A stretch of 8,546 nt of DNA, from contig WRNQ01000062.1 in assembly GCA_009776565.1 (NCBI GenBank), positions 589 through 9,134 of the forward strand, in the 5' to 3' direction. The DNA is from Synergistaceae bacterium (lineage in GTDB: Bacteria > Synergistota > Synergistia > Synergistales > Aminobacteriaceae). Shown one piece after another: positions 1 to 6,846 of the stretch. The stretch's first letter is position 1; every line of letters starts with the position of its first letter. The position numbers and the translations under genes are program-made. The notes below the pieces were generated by a model, which worked only from the letters and a program-made list of their open reading frames with translations, made no database searches and was not told the DNA's origin.

Positions 1-632
1 GCGCAAGTAGCCGTGTACCCCTCTATCGCATGTGTGAGGGCGTCCATACCAGTTGCGGCTGTCAGTAATTTTGGCATCGAAACTGAAAGCTCCGGGTCGC
101 ATATGGCAACTTTGGCAGCTATCTTGACGCTGCGGAGGGAGAATTTTGTTTTCTTCGCGCAATCCGTTATAACCGAACTGAACGTGACCTCAGAGCCGCT
201 TCCTGCCGTTGTCGGAATGGTGAGGAGCGGCAATGTTAATCCGGGGATTTTTTCAACGCCCCGGAAATCCTGAATAATTCCTTCATGCGTCGCCATTATA
301 CTCATGCTTTTTGCGCAGTCTATGGGGCTGCCTCCGCCCACCGCTACAAGGCAATCGCTCTTTATTTTCCGGGCAAAAGCCGCTCCTGCGTGAACGTTTT
401 CATCCCTTGGGTTTGGCGCTATATCATCGAAAATATCGTACGTGATACCGGCATCGTCCAGCGGTTTTGTGACCTTTTTCAACAAGCCGGATGAAACGAT
501 TCCCTTGTCAGTGACAATAAGCGGTTTCTTTGAAGATAAAAGCGAGAGTTCTCCCGCTATTCTTGAAATACAACCGACGCCATATTCTATTCTTGTGGGC
601 AGCGTAAAGCCGAATGTTTTCATAATATCCAT
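1..632 (-). CDS. Iron-containing alcohol dehydrogenase, N-terminal 210 residues (runs off the left edge)
   Basis: I translated this by hand on the minus strand. It is the N-terminal half of a group III (Fe-dependent) NAD(P)-linked alcohol dehydrogenase, which interconverts alcohols and aldehydes or ketones in the cytoplasm. Visible motifs are the nucleotide-binding GGGSPIDCAK (residues 99-108), TTAGSGSEVT (141-150) and the metal site GMDALTHAIEGY (195-206), where D197 and H201 should be two of the four metal ligands. The two further His ligands and the C-terminal helical domain lie outside the window, because family members are usually about 380-400 aa. The start is the ATG at 632-630, with AAGGTGA about 10 nt upstream; a second in-frame ATG lies three codons in. 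It begins 38 nt after the apgM stop, so it is probably the third gene of one operon. Exact substrate (butanol, 1,3-propanediol, lactaldehyde and others) cannot be told from this half. Confidence 0.93.
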   Translation of the reverse strand, partial: MDIMKTFGFTLPTRIEYGVGCISRIAGELSLLSSKKPLIVTDKGIVSSGLLKKVTKPLDDAGITYDIFDDIAPNPRDENVHAGAAFARKIKSDCLVAVGGGSPIDCAKSMSIMATHEGIIQDFRGVEKIPGLTLPLLTIPTTAGSGSEVTFSSVITDCAKKTKFSLRSVKIAAKVAICDPELSVSMPKLLTAATGMDALTHAIEGYTATC

Positions 633-670
633 AATTATCTTTCACCTTTGCAATGCGGAATTTTCGTTCG

Positions 671-1879
671 TCACGCGCCGAATTTGTTCAGTTTCTCCGC
701 GTGCGCGAGCATAAGTCCTATGAGTTTATAACCGCTTATATGTCCGATAGTCCCAAATCGGCATTCATTTTCGCCAAACGTTTTATGAAGTCCAAAGCGG
801 CATTTATTACTTGATATCATGAAAGGGACGTCGTGCCACGAGTGCGCTTTCATGACAGCCGGCGTGCTGTGGTCACCGGTCACAACCAGGACATCAGGAT
901 TCAGAGAAGTTATTTTTGGAAGCAGTGAGTCGACCTGTTCTATTACTTTCACTTTTTCGTCAAACTTTCCGTCCTCTCCCCGGCTGTCCGTGTATTTGAC
1001 ATGGACATAAAAATAATTATGCTTATCCCAGCATTTTTTTACCGAGTCGAAAAGGTCCTCGAGCGTTTTTCCCGCGTCCTCAATTTCCATGCCGACAAGG
1101 CTTGCAAGTCCGCGATACATTGGGTAAGTCGCCAATGCCGCCGCTTTTATTTTGTACAGCTCTCCCAATTGAGGGATATCGGGAGCGGAAGAAAAACCGC
1201 GCAACAGGCACGAATTGGCGGGTTTATCATCTTTTAGCACTTCTTGAACACGCACTATGAATTTATTTGCTATATCCGCCATTCGTTGCCCTTGGGGCGT
1301 TACGGCGGAAGCCCATAACATGGGAACGCCTTCTTTCTGCGGGTCGGCGTCGTGCACATGCTCGTCAAGCCCTCCGCCACTGAATACAACCACAAAACGA
1401 TGCTCCATTCCGGGATAAAACGTTGTCTTTACATCTTCTATTTCCTTTATATTAGCCGCAAGTTTTAGAACGACCTTGGCGCTTTGTTCAGTGGGAATCC
1501 TTCCCGCGCGCCTGTCCGTAATCAAGTCGCCGTCACAGGTGCAGAAGTTTCCGCGTACGCAAATGTCACCCCGTGAGACTTTGGCGCCCACGCCACATGC
1601 TTCAAGTATGCCGCGTCCTACAATGTACTCGGATGGGTCATATCCGAAAAGCGACAAGTGACCGGGACCGCTTCCGGGCGTAATACCAACATCGACCATA
1701 TTGAGAAAACCCAGTTCGCTGCGTTCCGCAAGGGAGTCTAAGTTTGGAGAATGAGCCGCCTCAAGTTCAGTTTTTCCTCTGCTATCCGGCAGCCCACCAA
1801 GACCATCCATCACTAGAAGAACTATTTTGCAGTCGTTTTCCACAGATAAATTTTTCAACATTTCCATTCGTTTGTTCAA
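671..1879 (-). CDS. apgM: Cofactor-independent phosphoglycerate mutase, archaeal type (ApgM)
   Basis: It interconverts 3- and 2-phosphoglycerate in glycolysis/gluconeogenesis without 2,3-bisphosphoglycerate. At 402 aa it matches the archaeal-type family within the alkaline phosphatase superfamily, not the ~510-aa GpmI type. Visible motifs: MDGLGG (24-29, metal ligand D25); the nucleophile region TPGSGPGHLSLFGYDP (67-82), with S70 the likely phosphorylated serine; TDRRAGR (121-127); and GDHSTP (335-340) followed by H349, giving metal ligands D336, H337 and H349. In the other metal motif, TDSRGEDG (297-304), D298 is present but the position four residues on is E302, where many members have His. 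The start is TTG at 1879: an AAGGAGGG site at 1895-1888 sits 8 nt upstream, whereas the in-frame ATG at 1867 would be 20 nt away. The gene begins 14 nt after the EFR1-type gene ends. Confidence 0.95.
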   Translation of the reverse strand: MNKRMEMLKNLSVENDCKIVLLVMDGLGGLPDSRGKTELEAAHSPNLDSLAERSELGFLNMVDVGITPGSGPGHLSLFGYDPSEYIVGRGILEACGVGAKVSRGDICVRGNFCTCDGDLITDRRAGRIPTEQSAKVVLKLAANIKEIEDVKTTFYPGMEHRFVVVFSGGGLDEHVHDADPQKEGVPMLWASAVTPQGQRMADIANKFIVRVQEVLKDDKPANSCLLRGFSSAPDIPQLGELYKIKAAALATYPMYRGLASLVGMEIEDAGKTLEDLFDSVKKCWDKHNYFYVHVKYTDSRGEDGKFDEKVKVIEQVDSLLPKITSLNPDVLVVTGDHSTPAVMKAHSWHDVPFMISSNKCRFGLHKTFGENECRFGTIGHISGYKLIGLMLAHAEKLNKFGA

Positions 1880-1887
1880 AACATCCG

Positions 1888-1895
1888 CCCTCCTT
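1888..1895 (-). promoter_or_regulatory. Ribosome binding site that fixes the TTG start of apgM
   Basis: On the minus strand AAGGAGGG lies 8 nt before TTG (1879-1877). Its first two bases are shared with the TAA stop of the preceding gene (1896-1894), so translation of apgM is probably coupled to that of its upstream neighbour. An ATG at 1884 is in another frame and meets a TGA two codons later, so it is not the start. Confidence 0.75.
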
Positions 1896-2679
1896 ATTTA
1901 ATATAAAAGAATTCAGCAATTCTCATATTATCAGCAATTTTTCTTTCTAAAATAAACCTGCTTATGTAAAACATAAGCTTTTTCACTTTTCTCATTTTAT
2001 ATGGGCAGCTTTTTACGCAAGCGAGACAAGCTATACATTTACCTTTCTCAACTAATCTGGGATTATTAGTGTTGATTGCTTCCACCGGGCATTTTCCTAC
2101 GCATGTCCCGCAATTTCTGCACTTCTTTTGTATACTGGGGAAAAATGGAGACGACAGGTATTTTCTATACGGATATTTACCTTTTATAGTGAGAGTTTTT
2201 GTTTTGAAACCTTGTTTATCAATTATCTCTTTTACGCGTTTTACAAAAATATCAAGTGCGTATAGATCAGTGCTGTCAGGTCGCTCGAACGCTATTTTAC
2301 TGGAAAATGCGTGAGGGGCTACCAACGCCGCCGCCGATATTCCCACAAATCCGTTATTGTTGCAAATATTGCTCAGTTCAAGGAGAGCGTCTTCATAATC
2401 TCTGTTCCCGTAAGTTACAGTGTATATAGCAGTCGTATTGTCTCCCCGTATCCTGTCAAAAATTCCACCCTGTACCCGTGGGACCCTGCCGAAGTATACC
2501 GGAGAGCCAAATATTACAAGGTCACCTTTTCCAAATTGATATTTTTTTTCTCTATTGGCCGCATTCGTCAGGTCTATTTCTTCATAATTGCTTTTAATCC
2601 TTTTTGCTATCTCTTTAACATATTTTTTAGTCCCGCCGGTTGGGCTGAAATAAACCGCTACAACTCTTCCTATGTCCAT
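1894..2679 (-). CDS. EFR1-type flavodoxin-ferredoxin fusion protein
   Basis: A 261-residue electron-transfer protein joining an N-terminal flavodoxin-like domain to a C-terminal bacterial ferredoxin domain, the EFR1 family architecture. The FMN phosphate-loop candidate is YFSPTGGTKK (10-19). A second flavodoxin strand/loop reads VIFGSPVYFGRVP, and a third, TYGNRDYEDALLEL, lies near the middle. Two complete CxxCxxCxxxCP motifs, with Cys at about 187/190/193/197 and 215/218/221/225, should carry two [4Fe-4S] clusters. The start is the ATG at 2679, because GGAGG (2693-2689) is 9 nt upstream; the longer reading from 2727 adds 16 residues with no comparable site. No membrane segment is apparent, so it is likely cytoplasmic. 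It heads the operon with apgM and the alcohol dehydrogenase, suggesting a role in redox balancing, but the electron donor and acceptor are unknown. Confidence 0.92.
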   Translation of the reverse strand: MDIGRVVAVYFSPTGGTKKYVKEIAKRIKSNYEEIDLTNAANREKKYQFGKGDLVIFGSPVYFGRVPRVQGGIFDRIRGDNTTAIYTVTYGNRDYEDALLELSNICNNNGFVGISAAALVAPHAFSSKIAFERPDSTDLYALDIFVKRVKEIIDKQGFKTKTLTIKGKYPYRKYLSSPFFPSIQKKCRNCGTCVGKCPVEAINTNNPRLVEKGKCIACLACVKSCPYKMRKVKKLMFYISRFILERKIADNMRIAEFFYIK

Positions 2680-2898
2680 TATTTGAATCCTCCATTCAAA
2701 GTAATAAATATAGACAATTTGCACCACATAAAGTCTGCTTATAAATAATAATTTTAATATTTACCGGAATGTATGATAGATAATAACGACAAACTTCATT
2801 TCAGTATAATATAAACACAATAAAAATTACTATTCCAGCTTAATAATACTACATCATTTCTATTAAATGAATCAAAAAAAAGAGATAAAGTAAAATTA

Positions 2899-3003
2899 CT
2901 TCAGTGGGGGGAAATCTCCCGCTGAAGCTTAGCTGGACTTATCCAGGGGCTTAGCCGCTCAACGCCGCGAGGCGGGGGTATTACATCGGATTAGCCATCG
3001 GAT
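2899..3003. other. Compact GC-rich structured element: candidate noncoding RNA or small palindromic mobile element
   Basis: Three foldable units follow one another. Hairpin 1 (2899-2927) pairs CTTCAG with CTGAAG and continues through T-G and G-C pairs to an AAA loop, about 12-13 pairs including wobbles. Hairpin 2 pairs CTGGA (2933-2937) with TCCAG (2942-2946) around CTTA. Hairpin 3 pairs CGCC (2963-2966) with GGCG (2971-2974) around GCGA, a GNRA-type loop when read on the plus strand. GCTTAGC occurs at 2927-2933 and 2949-2955, and CATCGGAT is tandemly repeated with a 12-bp period at 2984-2991 and 2996-3003. The block contrasts sharply in base composition with its AT-rich surroundings. It could be a plus-strand leader or small RNA, or a non-autonomous IS200/IS605-like palindromic element whose minus strand runs from hairpin 1 into a T-rich stretch. 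No transposase is present. The structure is seen; its identity is not. Confidence 0.6.
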
Positions 3004-3064
3004 AAATGAATTCTTCACAAATTTTACACATGCGTTCAGTAAAATAATAAAACTTATCTTACAC

Positions 3065-3092
3065 TTGAATCATACTAAATGGCAACTATTAA
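3065..3092 (+). promoter_or_regulatory. Possible sigma70-type promoter for the aminotransferase operon
   Basis: TTGAAT (3065-3070) is followed after 16 bp by TATTAA (3087-3092). Both hexamers deviate from consensus, and in DNA this AT-rich such matches arise by chance. It would give a 5' leader of roughly 110 nt and place the neighbouring inverted repeat at the transcription start. Confidence 0.25.
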
Positions 3093-3114
3093 TCAAATTT
3101 TACTTCAATTTGAT
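3092..3114. promoter_or_regulatory. Inverted repeat, candidate operator
   Basis: ATCAAATT (3092-3099) and AATTTGAT (3107-3114) are perfect 8-bp inverted arms around a 7-bp spacer (TTACTTC). The arm spacing and the position between the divergent genes, close to the candidate promoter, would suit a dimeric regulator. AT-rich palindromes of this size can also occur by chance. There is no T-tract, so it is not a terminator. Confidence 0.35.
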
Positions 3115-3194
3115 AAGGAAAAATATAATATGTCTCTCAATCATCATATATGTTATCATAATGCCAAATATACTCTTAAAGAACAAAATAAAAC

Positions 3195-3200
3195 AGGAGG
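3195..3200 (+). promoter_or_regulatory. Ribosome binding site that fixes the GTG start of the aminotransferase
   Basis: A perfect AGGAGG ends 9 nt before GTG at 3210. The overlapping TTG at 3208-3210 is in another frame, and no nearer in-frame ATG exists before residue 10, so GTG is the supported start. Confidence 0.8.
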
Positions 3201-3209
3201 TAGTTTATT

Positions 3210-4418
3210 GTGCATTTTTCGGAGCGAATTAAAGCAATGCAGTCTTCTCCAATAAGAAGATTAATTCCGTATTCAGATGAAGCAAAGGCAAAAGGGAAGA
3301 AGGTTTATCACCTCAATATCGGCCAACCGGATATAAAAACTCCACCAAGCTTTTTGGAATCAATAAGAGATTTTAAGCAAGAAGTAATTGCATACGCAAC
3401 ATCTCAGGGAGACAATGCTTTGCGCGACGCCATGAGCCACTACTATCAAGAGTGGGATATTGATATACTTCGCGACGATATACTGGTGACAAACGGAGGC
3501 AGCGAAGCTATCATGTTCTCTCTCATGGCTATTTGCGACCCCGGCGATAACGTACTTATCCCCGAACCATATTACGCTAATTATAACGCGTTTTCCCAAT
3601 CAATAAACGTCAGCGTTATCCCAATACTTACTAAAGCGGAGGAAGGCTTTCACCTCCCCCCTGCTCCGGAGATTGAGAAGCTGATAACCCCAAAAACGCG
3701 CGCGATTTTGGTATCGAATCCCGGAAACCCGACAGGCGCAGTATATACGGAAGCGGAAATCAATATGCTTGCTGACCTTGCAAGTAAACATAACCTTTAC
3801 ATAATTTCGGATGAAGTTTATCGTGAATTTGTGTATGACGGGCTTAAGTACACAAGTTTCGGACATATGAAACGCATAACCGACAGAGTAGTAATAATTG
3901 ATTCCGTTTCTAAGCGCTACAGCGCGTGCGGCGCCCGCATTGGCTGCCTTGCCATTAAGAACAGGGAATTTATCGCGCAGGTCCTGAAGCTGTGTCAGGG
4001 GCGTCTTTGCGTTCCAACTCTTGAACAAGTAGGAGCAGCCGCGCTTTATTCAACTCCCAGGTCATATCTTGAAGAAGTCAATAAGGAATATCAGGAAAGG
4101 CGCAATACGCTGGACAAAGCACTTAAGTCAATGAGGGGCGTCATTTGCGACCAGCCAAAAGGGGCTTTTTATTCGATGGTGAAAATGCCTGTCGATGACG
4201 CCGAAAAATTTATAATCTGGATGCTTGGGAATTATGACGAAAATGGAGAAACTACGATGGGCGCCCCGGGTACTGGATTCTATTCAACCCCGGGCAAAGG
4301 GTATAACGAAATGCGCATCGCCTACGTACTGAAAAACGAGGATCTCGCAAAGGCCATGAATATACTAAAAGGAGCTTTGGAGGCTTATCCCGGGCGCGTT
4401 GAGTCTGCAATAGCCTAA
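3210..4418 (+). CDS. PLP-dependent class I/II aminotransferase (aspartate aminotransferase-like)
   Basis: A 402-residue fold-type I aminotransferase of the aspartate/tyrosine/aromatic group, transferring amino groups to a 2-oxo acid in the cytoplasm. The usual landmarks are in order: IGQPD near residues 37-41; GGSEA (96-100) for cofactor phosphate contact; SNPGNPTG (169-176, N173); ISDEVY (199-204, D201 against the pyridine nitrogen, Y204); SVSKRYSACGARIG (232-245), with K235 the Schiff-base lysine and R243 a phosphate contact; and EMRIAY (367-372), with R369 binding the substrate carboxylate. It has GTG as start with a perfect ribosome binding site. It is the first gene of the plus-strand cluster, 10 nt before the M24 peptidase. 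All catalytic residues appear intact. Amino-donor preference (Asp, Ala, aromatic) cannot be decided from sequence alone, so no symbol is given. Confidence 0.94.
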   Translation: MHFSERIKAMQSSPIRRLIPYSDEAKAKGKKVYHLNIGQPDIKTPPSFLESIRDFKQEVIAYATSQGDNALRDAMSHYYQEWDIDILRDDILVTNGGSEAIMFSLMAICDPGDNVLIPEPYYANYNAFSQSINVSVIPILTKAEEGFHLPPAPEIEKLITPKTRAILVSNPGNPTGAVYTEAEINMLADLASKHNLYIISDEVYREFVYDGLKYTSFGHMKRITDRVVIIDSVSKRYSACGARIGCLAIKNREFIAQVLKLCQGRLCVPTLEQVGAAALYSTPRSYLEEVNKEYQERRNTLDKALKSMRGVICDQPKGAFYSMVKMPVDDAEKFIIWMLGNYDENGETTMGAPGTGFYSTPGKGYNEMRIAYVLKNEDLAKAMNILKGALEAYPGRVESAIA

Positions 4419-4428
4419 GAGTCTGAAA

Positions 4429-5547
4429 ATGCTTAACAAAAAACGAATAGCGGCCGTTTCCGCGTTGTTGCGGGAAAAGAGTATAGATGCCCTTGTTGTT
4501 GCCGTATCAATGGATACGCAATATATGGCCGGGCTTTACATGAAACCGGACGAGAGGTTTAAAGGCATTATTATAACCGCGCCTGAAAAGGACGGAAATA
4601 ATGGCTTTGCACTTGTCCCGGCTATCTACAATCATGAATTTGAAGAATCAATCGGCGGAGATATTCCTTTTTATTTTTGGAAGGATGAAGATTGGTTTTA
4701 TGACTCTGTGAAAAAGGGGCTTGACGATTTTGGAGTTCCGGCGCGCGGAAAAATAGCTTTCAACGACAGCGTGCTGGCAATTGAAGCTATTGAATTCTCT
4801 AAACGCTGGGGCTATCAGCTTGAGAATGGAGCGGATATTTTTGCTTCTTTGCGCCTCATAAAGGACGAAGAAGAAATCAGTTATTTGAAAAAGGCTGGTG
4901 AAATAACTGACGCGGCGCTCTTCGAGGTTATTGAATACATTAAACCCGGTATGACCGAAAAACAGATATTGGATTTTCTTTTTGAATCATACGCGCGGCA
5001 TGGAGCGGACGCGCCGGGCGCCGACGCATGGGGTATCATCGCTAAATCTGAAAACTCCGCCATTCCTCACTATTCAAAAATGGACTGTGAATTAAAAGTC
5101 GGTGACAACCTTATAATGGACATTGGATGCAATTATAAAGGATACCACTCTGACGTTACCCGCACTGTTTTCATTGGAGAACCCAACCCGGAAAAGCGCA
5201 AGGTATACGAAATTGTCAAAAAAGCGCAACAGGCGGGTATAGACATTGTCCGTCCGGGCATAAGGGCTTGCGATGTAGATAAAGTTGTTCGAGACGTTAT
5301 TGAAAAAGAGGGATATGGACCTCAGTTTTTCCATCGGACCGGTCATGGAATAGGACTGGCTGTGCATGAAGCCCCGAATATTTCCTCTGCTCATCAAACT
5401 GTTTTAAAGGAGGGAATGGCATTCAGCGTGGAACCGGGAATTTACCTGCAAGGAAGTTTTGGCGTCCGTATTGAAGATATTGTAGTTGTTACATCTACAG
5501 GATGCGAAACTATGACTAAATTTCCAAAAGAGCTGACTGTCGTATGA
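4429..5547 (+). CDS. M24 family metallopeptidase (Xaa-Pro dipeptidase/aminopeptidase P type)
   Basis: A 372-residue two-domain peptidase. Residues 1 to about 140 form a creatinase-type N-terminal domain; the rest is the pita-bread catalytic domain that removes N-terminal residues preceding proline or cleaves Xaa-Pro dipeptides in the cytoplasm. All five dinuclear metal ligands are visible: D231 in IMDIG, D242 in YHSDVTR, H306 in RTGHGIG, E335 in SVEPG and E349 in RIEDI. H313 in AVHEAP and H214 fit the usual catalytic histidines. The ATG at 4429 follows the aminotransferase stop by 10 nt with only a weak AAGAG-like site, so translation is probably coupled. Seven nt separate it from gspF. Whether it is a dipeptidase (PepQ-like) or an aminopeptidase (PepP-like) cannot be told. 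Confidence 0.93.
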   Translation: MLNKKRIAAVSALLREKSIDALVVAVSMDTQYMAGLYMKPDERFKGIIITAPEKDGNNGFALVPAIYNHEFEESIGGDIPFYFWKDEDWFYDSVKKGLDDFGVPARGKIAFNDSVLAIEAIEFSKRWGYQLENGADIFASLRLIKDEEEISYLKKAGEITDAALFEVIEYIKPGMTEKQILDFLFESYARHGADAPGADAWGIIAKSENSAIPHYSKMDCELKVGDNLIMDIGCNYKGYHSDVTRTVFIGEPNPEKRKVYEIVKKAQQAGIDIVRPGIRACDVDKVVRDVIEKEGYGPQFFHRTGHGIGLAVHEAPNISSAHQTVLKEGMAFSVEPGIYLQGSFGVRIEDIVVVTSTGCETMTKFPKELTVV

Positions 5548-5554
5548 TTAACTA

Positions 5555-6706
5555 ATGCCGTATTATAACTATACAGGGTACGATGCCGAAGGTAAATTAA
5601 AAAAAGGCGTGCTTGAAGCTTCTTCCTCTGCACAAGCCATTGATCGCCTTACAGAAAGGGCGATAATTGTTGTTGATGTCGAGCAGTCAACTGAAAGAGG
5701 AAAGTCCAGGAAAGTTGTTCCGTTGTCCCTGGAAGGTCATATAATGTTTTGCAAAAGCCTCGCTTCATATCTCCGTTCGGGATTACCGCTCGCCGACGCG
5801 CTAAAAGTGCTGGGGAAGCAGACCACGGACAAAAAAATTGGCGCGGCTTATTCTGTGGTCCTTGAAGGAATTGAGGGCGGCAAAAAGTTCCATGCGGCTC
5901 TGCAAGAGTGCGGAGCTTTCAGGGAGACGCTGTCGCGCATAGTGGAGTCAGGCGAACAGAGCGGTTCTCTTATCCATGTACTCGAACAGGTGTCAGAGCA
6001 ATTCAGACTTGAAGACCGGTTGCTCAAGAGGATAAAAAAAGCATTAACTTATCCAATTGCAATGATTATTATTGGAACGGGAGTTGTAGCTTTCCTGCTT
6101 ACGTATGTAGTACCGAAAATAGCTGTCCTGTTTGAAGAAGTCGGACAAACGTTGCCGCTTCCAACAAGGATTTTAATAGCGCTTTCCAATTTTGTAGCGA
6201 ATTGGGGACTTGCGATTGTATTGACAGTGTGTTTAGTGCTGTTTATCATGAGGCGGAGGGGGAAAAGAATTCCTCTTCCTTTTATGAAAGGTTTAAGAGG
6301 AAGGTTGACCTTATCATTGGTAATGTCACACCTTGCCACTCTTCTTAGATCGGGAATTCCGCTTGTACAGGCGCTGAAGATGGCTTCGGTTATGGATACG
6401 AATCCCGCGCGTTGGATGGAAGCTTCGGATTTGGTCAAAGCAGGACATAGATTTGACCGCGCGCTTGAAAAACTTGGATTCACCGAGGATGTAATTTATG
6501 TTATCAGAGTGGGAGAAATGGGCGGCGACCTCACCACGGCTCTGTCAAACGTCGGTGAGACCAACTGGGAAATTGCGGAATCGCAAATGGACAGGCTGGC
6601 GACTCTTATTGAGCCTGTCATGACGCTTACCCTTGGCTTCTCTGTTGGATTCATTGTTGTATCTATATTATTGCCGGTATTTGATATATCGGGTCTGGTA
6701 AAATAA
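5555..6706 (+). CDS. gspF: Type II secretion / type IV pilus inner-membrane platform protein GspF
   Basis: A 383-residue polytopic protein that forms the inner-membrane assembly platform, linking the cytoplasmic ATPase to pseudopilus growth. The N-terminal segment YYNYTGYDAEGK (3-14) is typical of GspF/PilC. Two related T2SSF domains follow: domain 1 at about 64-187 (KSLASYLRSGLPLADAL, then ESGEQSG at 131-137) and domain 2 at about 256-376 (ATLLRSGIPLVQAL, then RVGEMGG at 318-324). Hydrophobic segments lie near 167-189, 205-231 and 354-376. Length is only slightly below the usual ~400 aa. Its ATG comes 7 nt after the peptidase stop with no evident Shine-Dalgarno site, implying coupled translation. 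No gspE is next to it, unlike classical gsp operons. A heptamer array starts 4 nt after the stop. Confidence 0.93.
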   Translation: MPYYNYTGYDAEGKLKKGVLEASSSAQAIDRLTERAIIVVDVEQSTERGKSRKVVPLSLEGHIMFCKSLASYLRSGLPLADALKVLGKQTTDKKIGAAYSVVLEGIEGGKKFHAALQECGAFRETLSRIVESGEQSGSLIHVLEQVSEQFRLEDRLLKRIKKALTYPIAMIIIGTGVVAFLLTYVVPKIAVLFEEVGQTLPLPTRILIALSNFVANWGLAIVLTVCLVLFIMRRRGKRIPLPFMKGLRGRLTLSLVMSHLATLLRSGIPLVQALKMASVMDTNPARWMEASDLVKAGHRFDRALEKLGFTEDVIYVIRVGEMGGDLTTALSNVGETNWEIAESQMDRLATLIEPVMTLTLGFSVGFIVVSILLPVFDISGLVK

Positions 6707-6709
6707 AAA

Positions 6710-6744
6710 AGTGGTCAGTGATCAGTGGTCAGTGATCAGTGGTC
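6710..6744. repeat. Short heptanucleotide array, 5 units of AGTG(G/A)TC
   Basis: Five perfect 7-bp units start 4 nt after the gspF stop: AGTGGTC, AGTGATC, AGTGGTC, AGTGATC, AGTGGTC. The fifth base alternates strictly G/A, so the array is also a 14-bp repeat. The next bases read AGAGAAAG and then become A-rich. The units resemble the terminal AGAGATC units of the large array at 8264-8501. No coding or terminator role is evident. Confidence 0.9.
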
Positions 6745-6802
6745 AGAGAAAGAAAAAAAATTAAACCGAAAACATAGGGCAGAGGTTTGAGGTAGGAAAA
6801 AA

Positions 6803-6825
6803 ACTATACCCAGAACACTATACCC
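6803..6825. repeat. Two 9-bp direct repeats 14 bp apart in the gspG leader
   Basis: ACTATACCC occurs at 6803-6811 and 6817-6825, with 14 bp (two heptamer lengths) from copy to copy. The second copy ends 8 bp before the AGGAGG of gspG (6834-6839). It may be a decayed heptamer-type array or a protein-binding pair; nothing further supports either. Confidence 0.6.
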
Positions 6826-6846
6826 TAACAATTAGGAGGTATATTT

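Larger units (their letters stand above)
2680..3209. other. Divergent intergenic region, no protein gene recognised
   Basis: This 530-bp stretch separates the minus-strand EFR1 operon from the plus-strand aminotransferase operon and must hold both promoters. It is strongly AT-rich except for the GC-richer folded element at 2899-3003. I see no convincing protein-coding frame. TATAAT occurs at 2805-2810 and 3124-3129 on the plus strand, but neither has a good -35 hexamer at 16-18 bp. An A8 tract lies around 2875-2882. No tRNA, tmRNA or known riboswitch consensus was recognised by eye. Confidence 0.7.

Noticed and set aside
13..714. Plus-strand reading frames opposite the alcohol dehydrogenase
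   Set aside because: The minus strand gives a continuous 210-residue dehydrogenase with GGGSPIDCAK and GMDALTHAIE; the plus-strand frames show no family features.
2680..2727. Longer N-terminus of the EFR1-type protein (start at 2727)
   Set aside because: The ATG at 2679 has GGAGG at 9 nt and begins right at the flavodoxin domain; the 16 extra residues have no ribosome binding site.
2899..2927. Plus-strand Rho-independent terminator
   Set aside because: The hairpin is strong but is followed on the plus strand by CTTAGCTGG with no T-run; on the minus strand the nearest long T-run is about 15 nt away.
3124..3129. TATAAT as the -10 of the aminotransferase promoter
   Set aside because: The hexamer is perfect, but the only TTGATA nearby is 8 bp upstream and no acceptable -35 lies at 16-18 bp.
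3360..4028. Antisense reading frames within the aminotransferase gene
   Set aside because: They lack ribosome binding sites and recognisable domains, and lie wholly opposite a gene with all its catalytic motifs intact.
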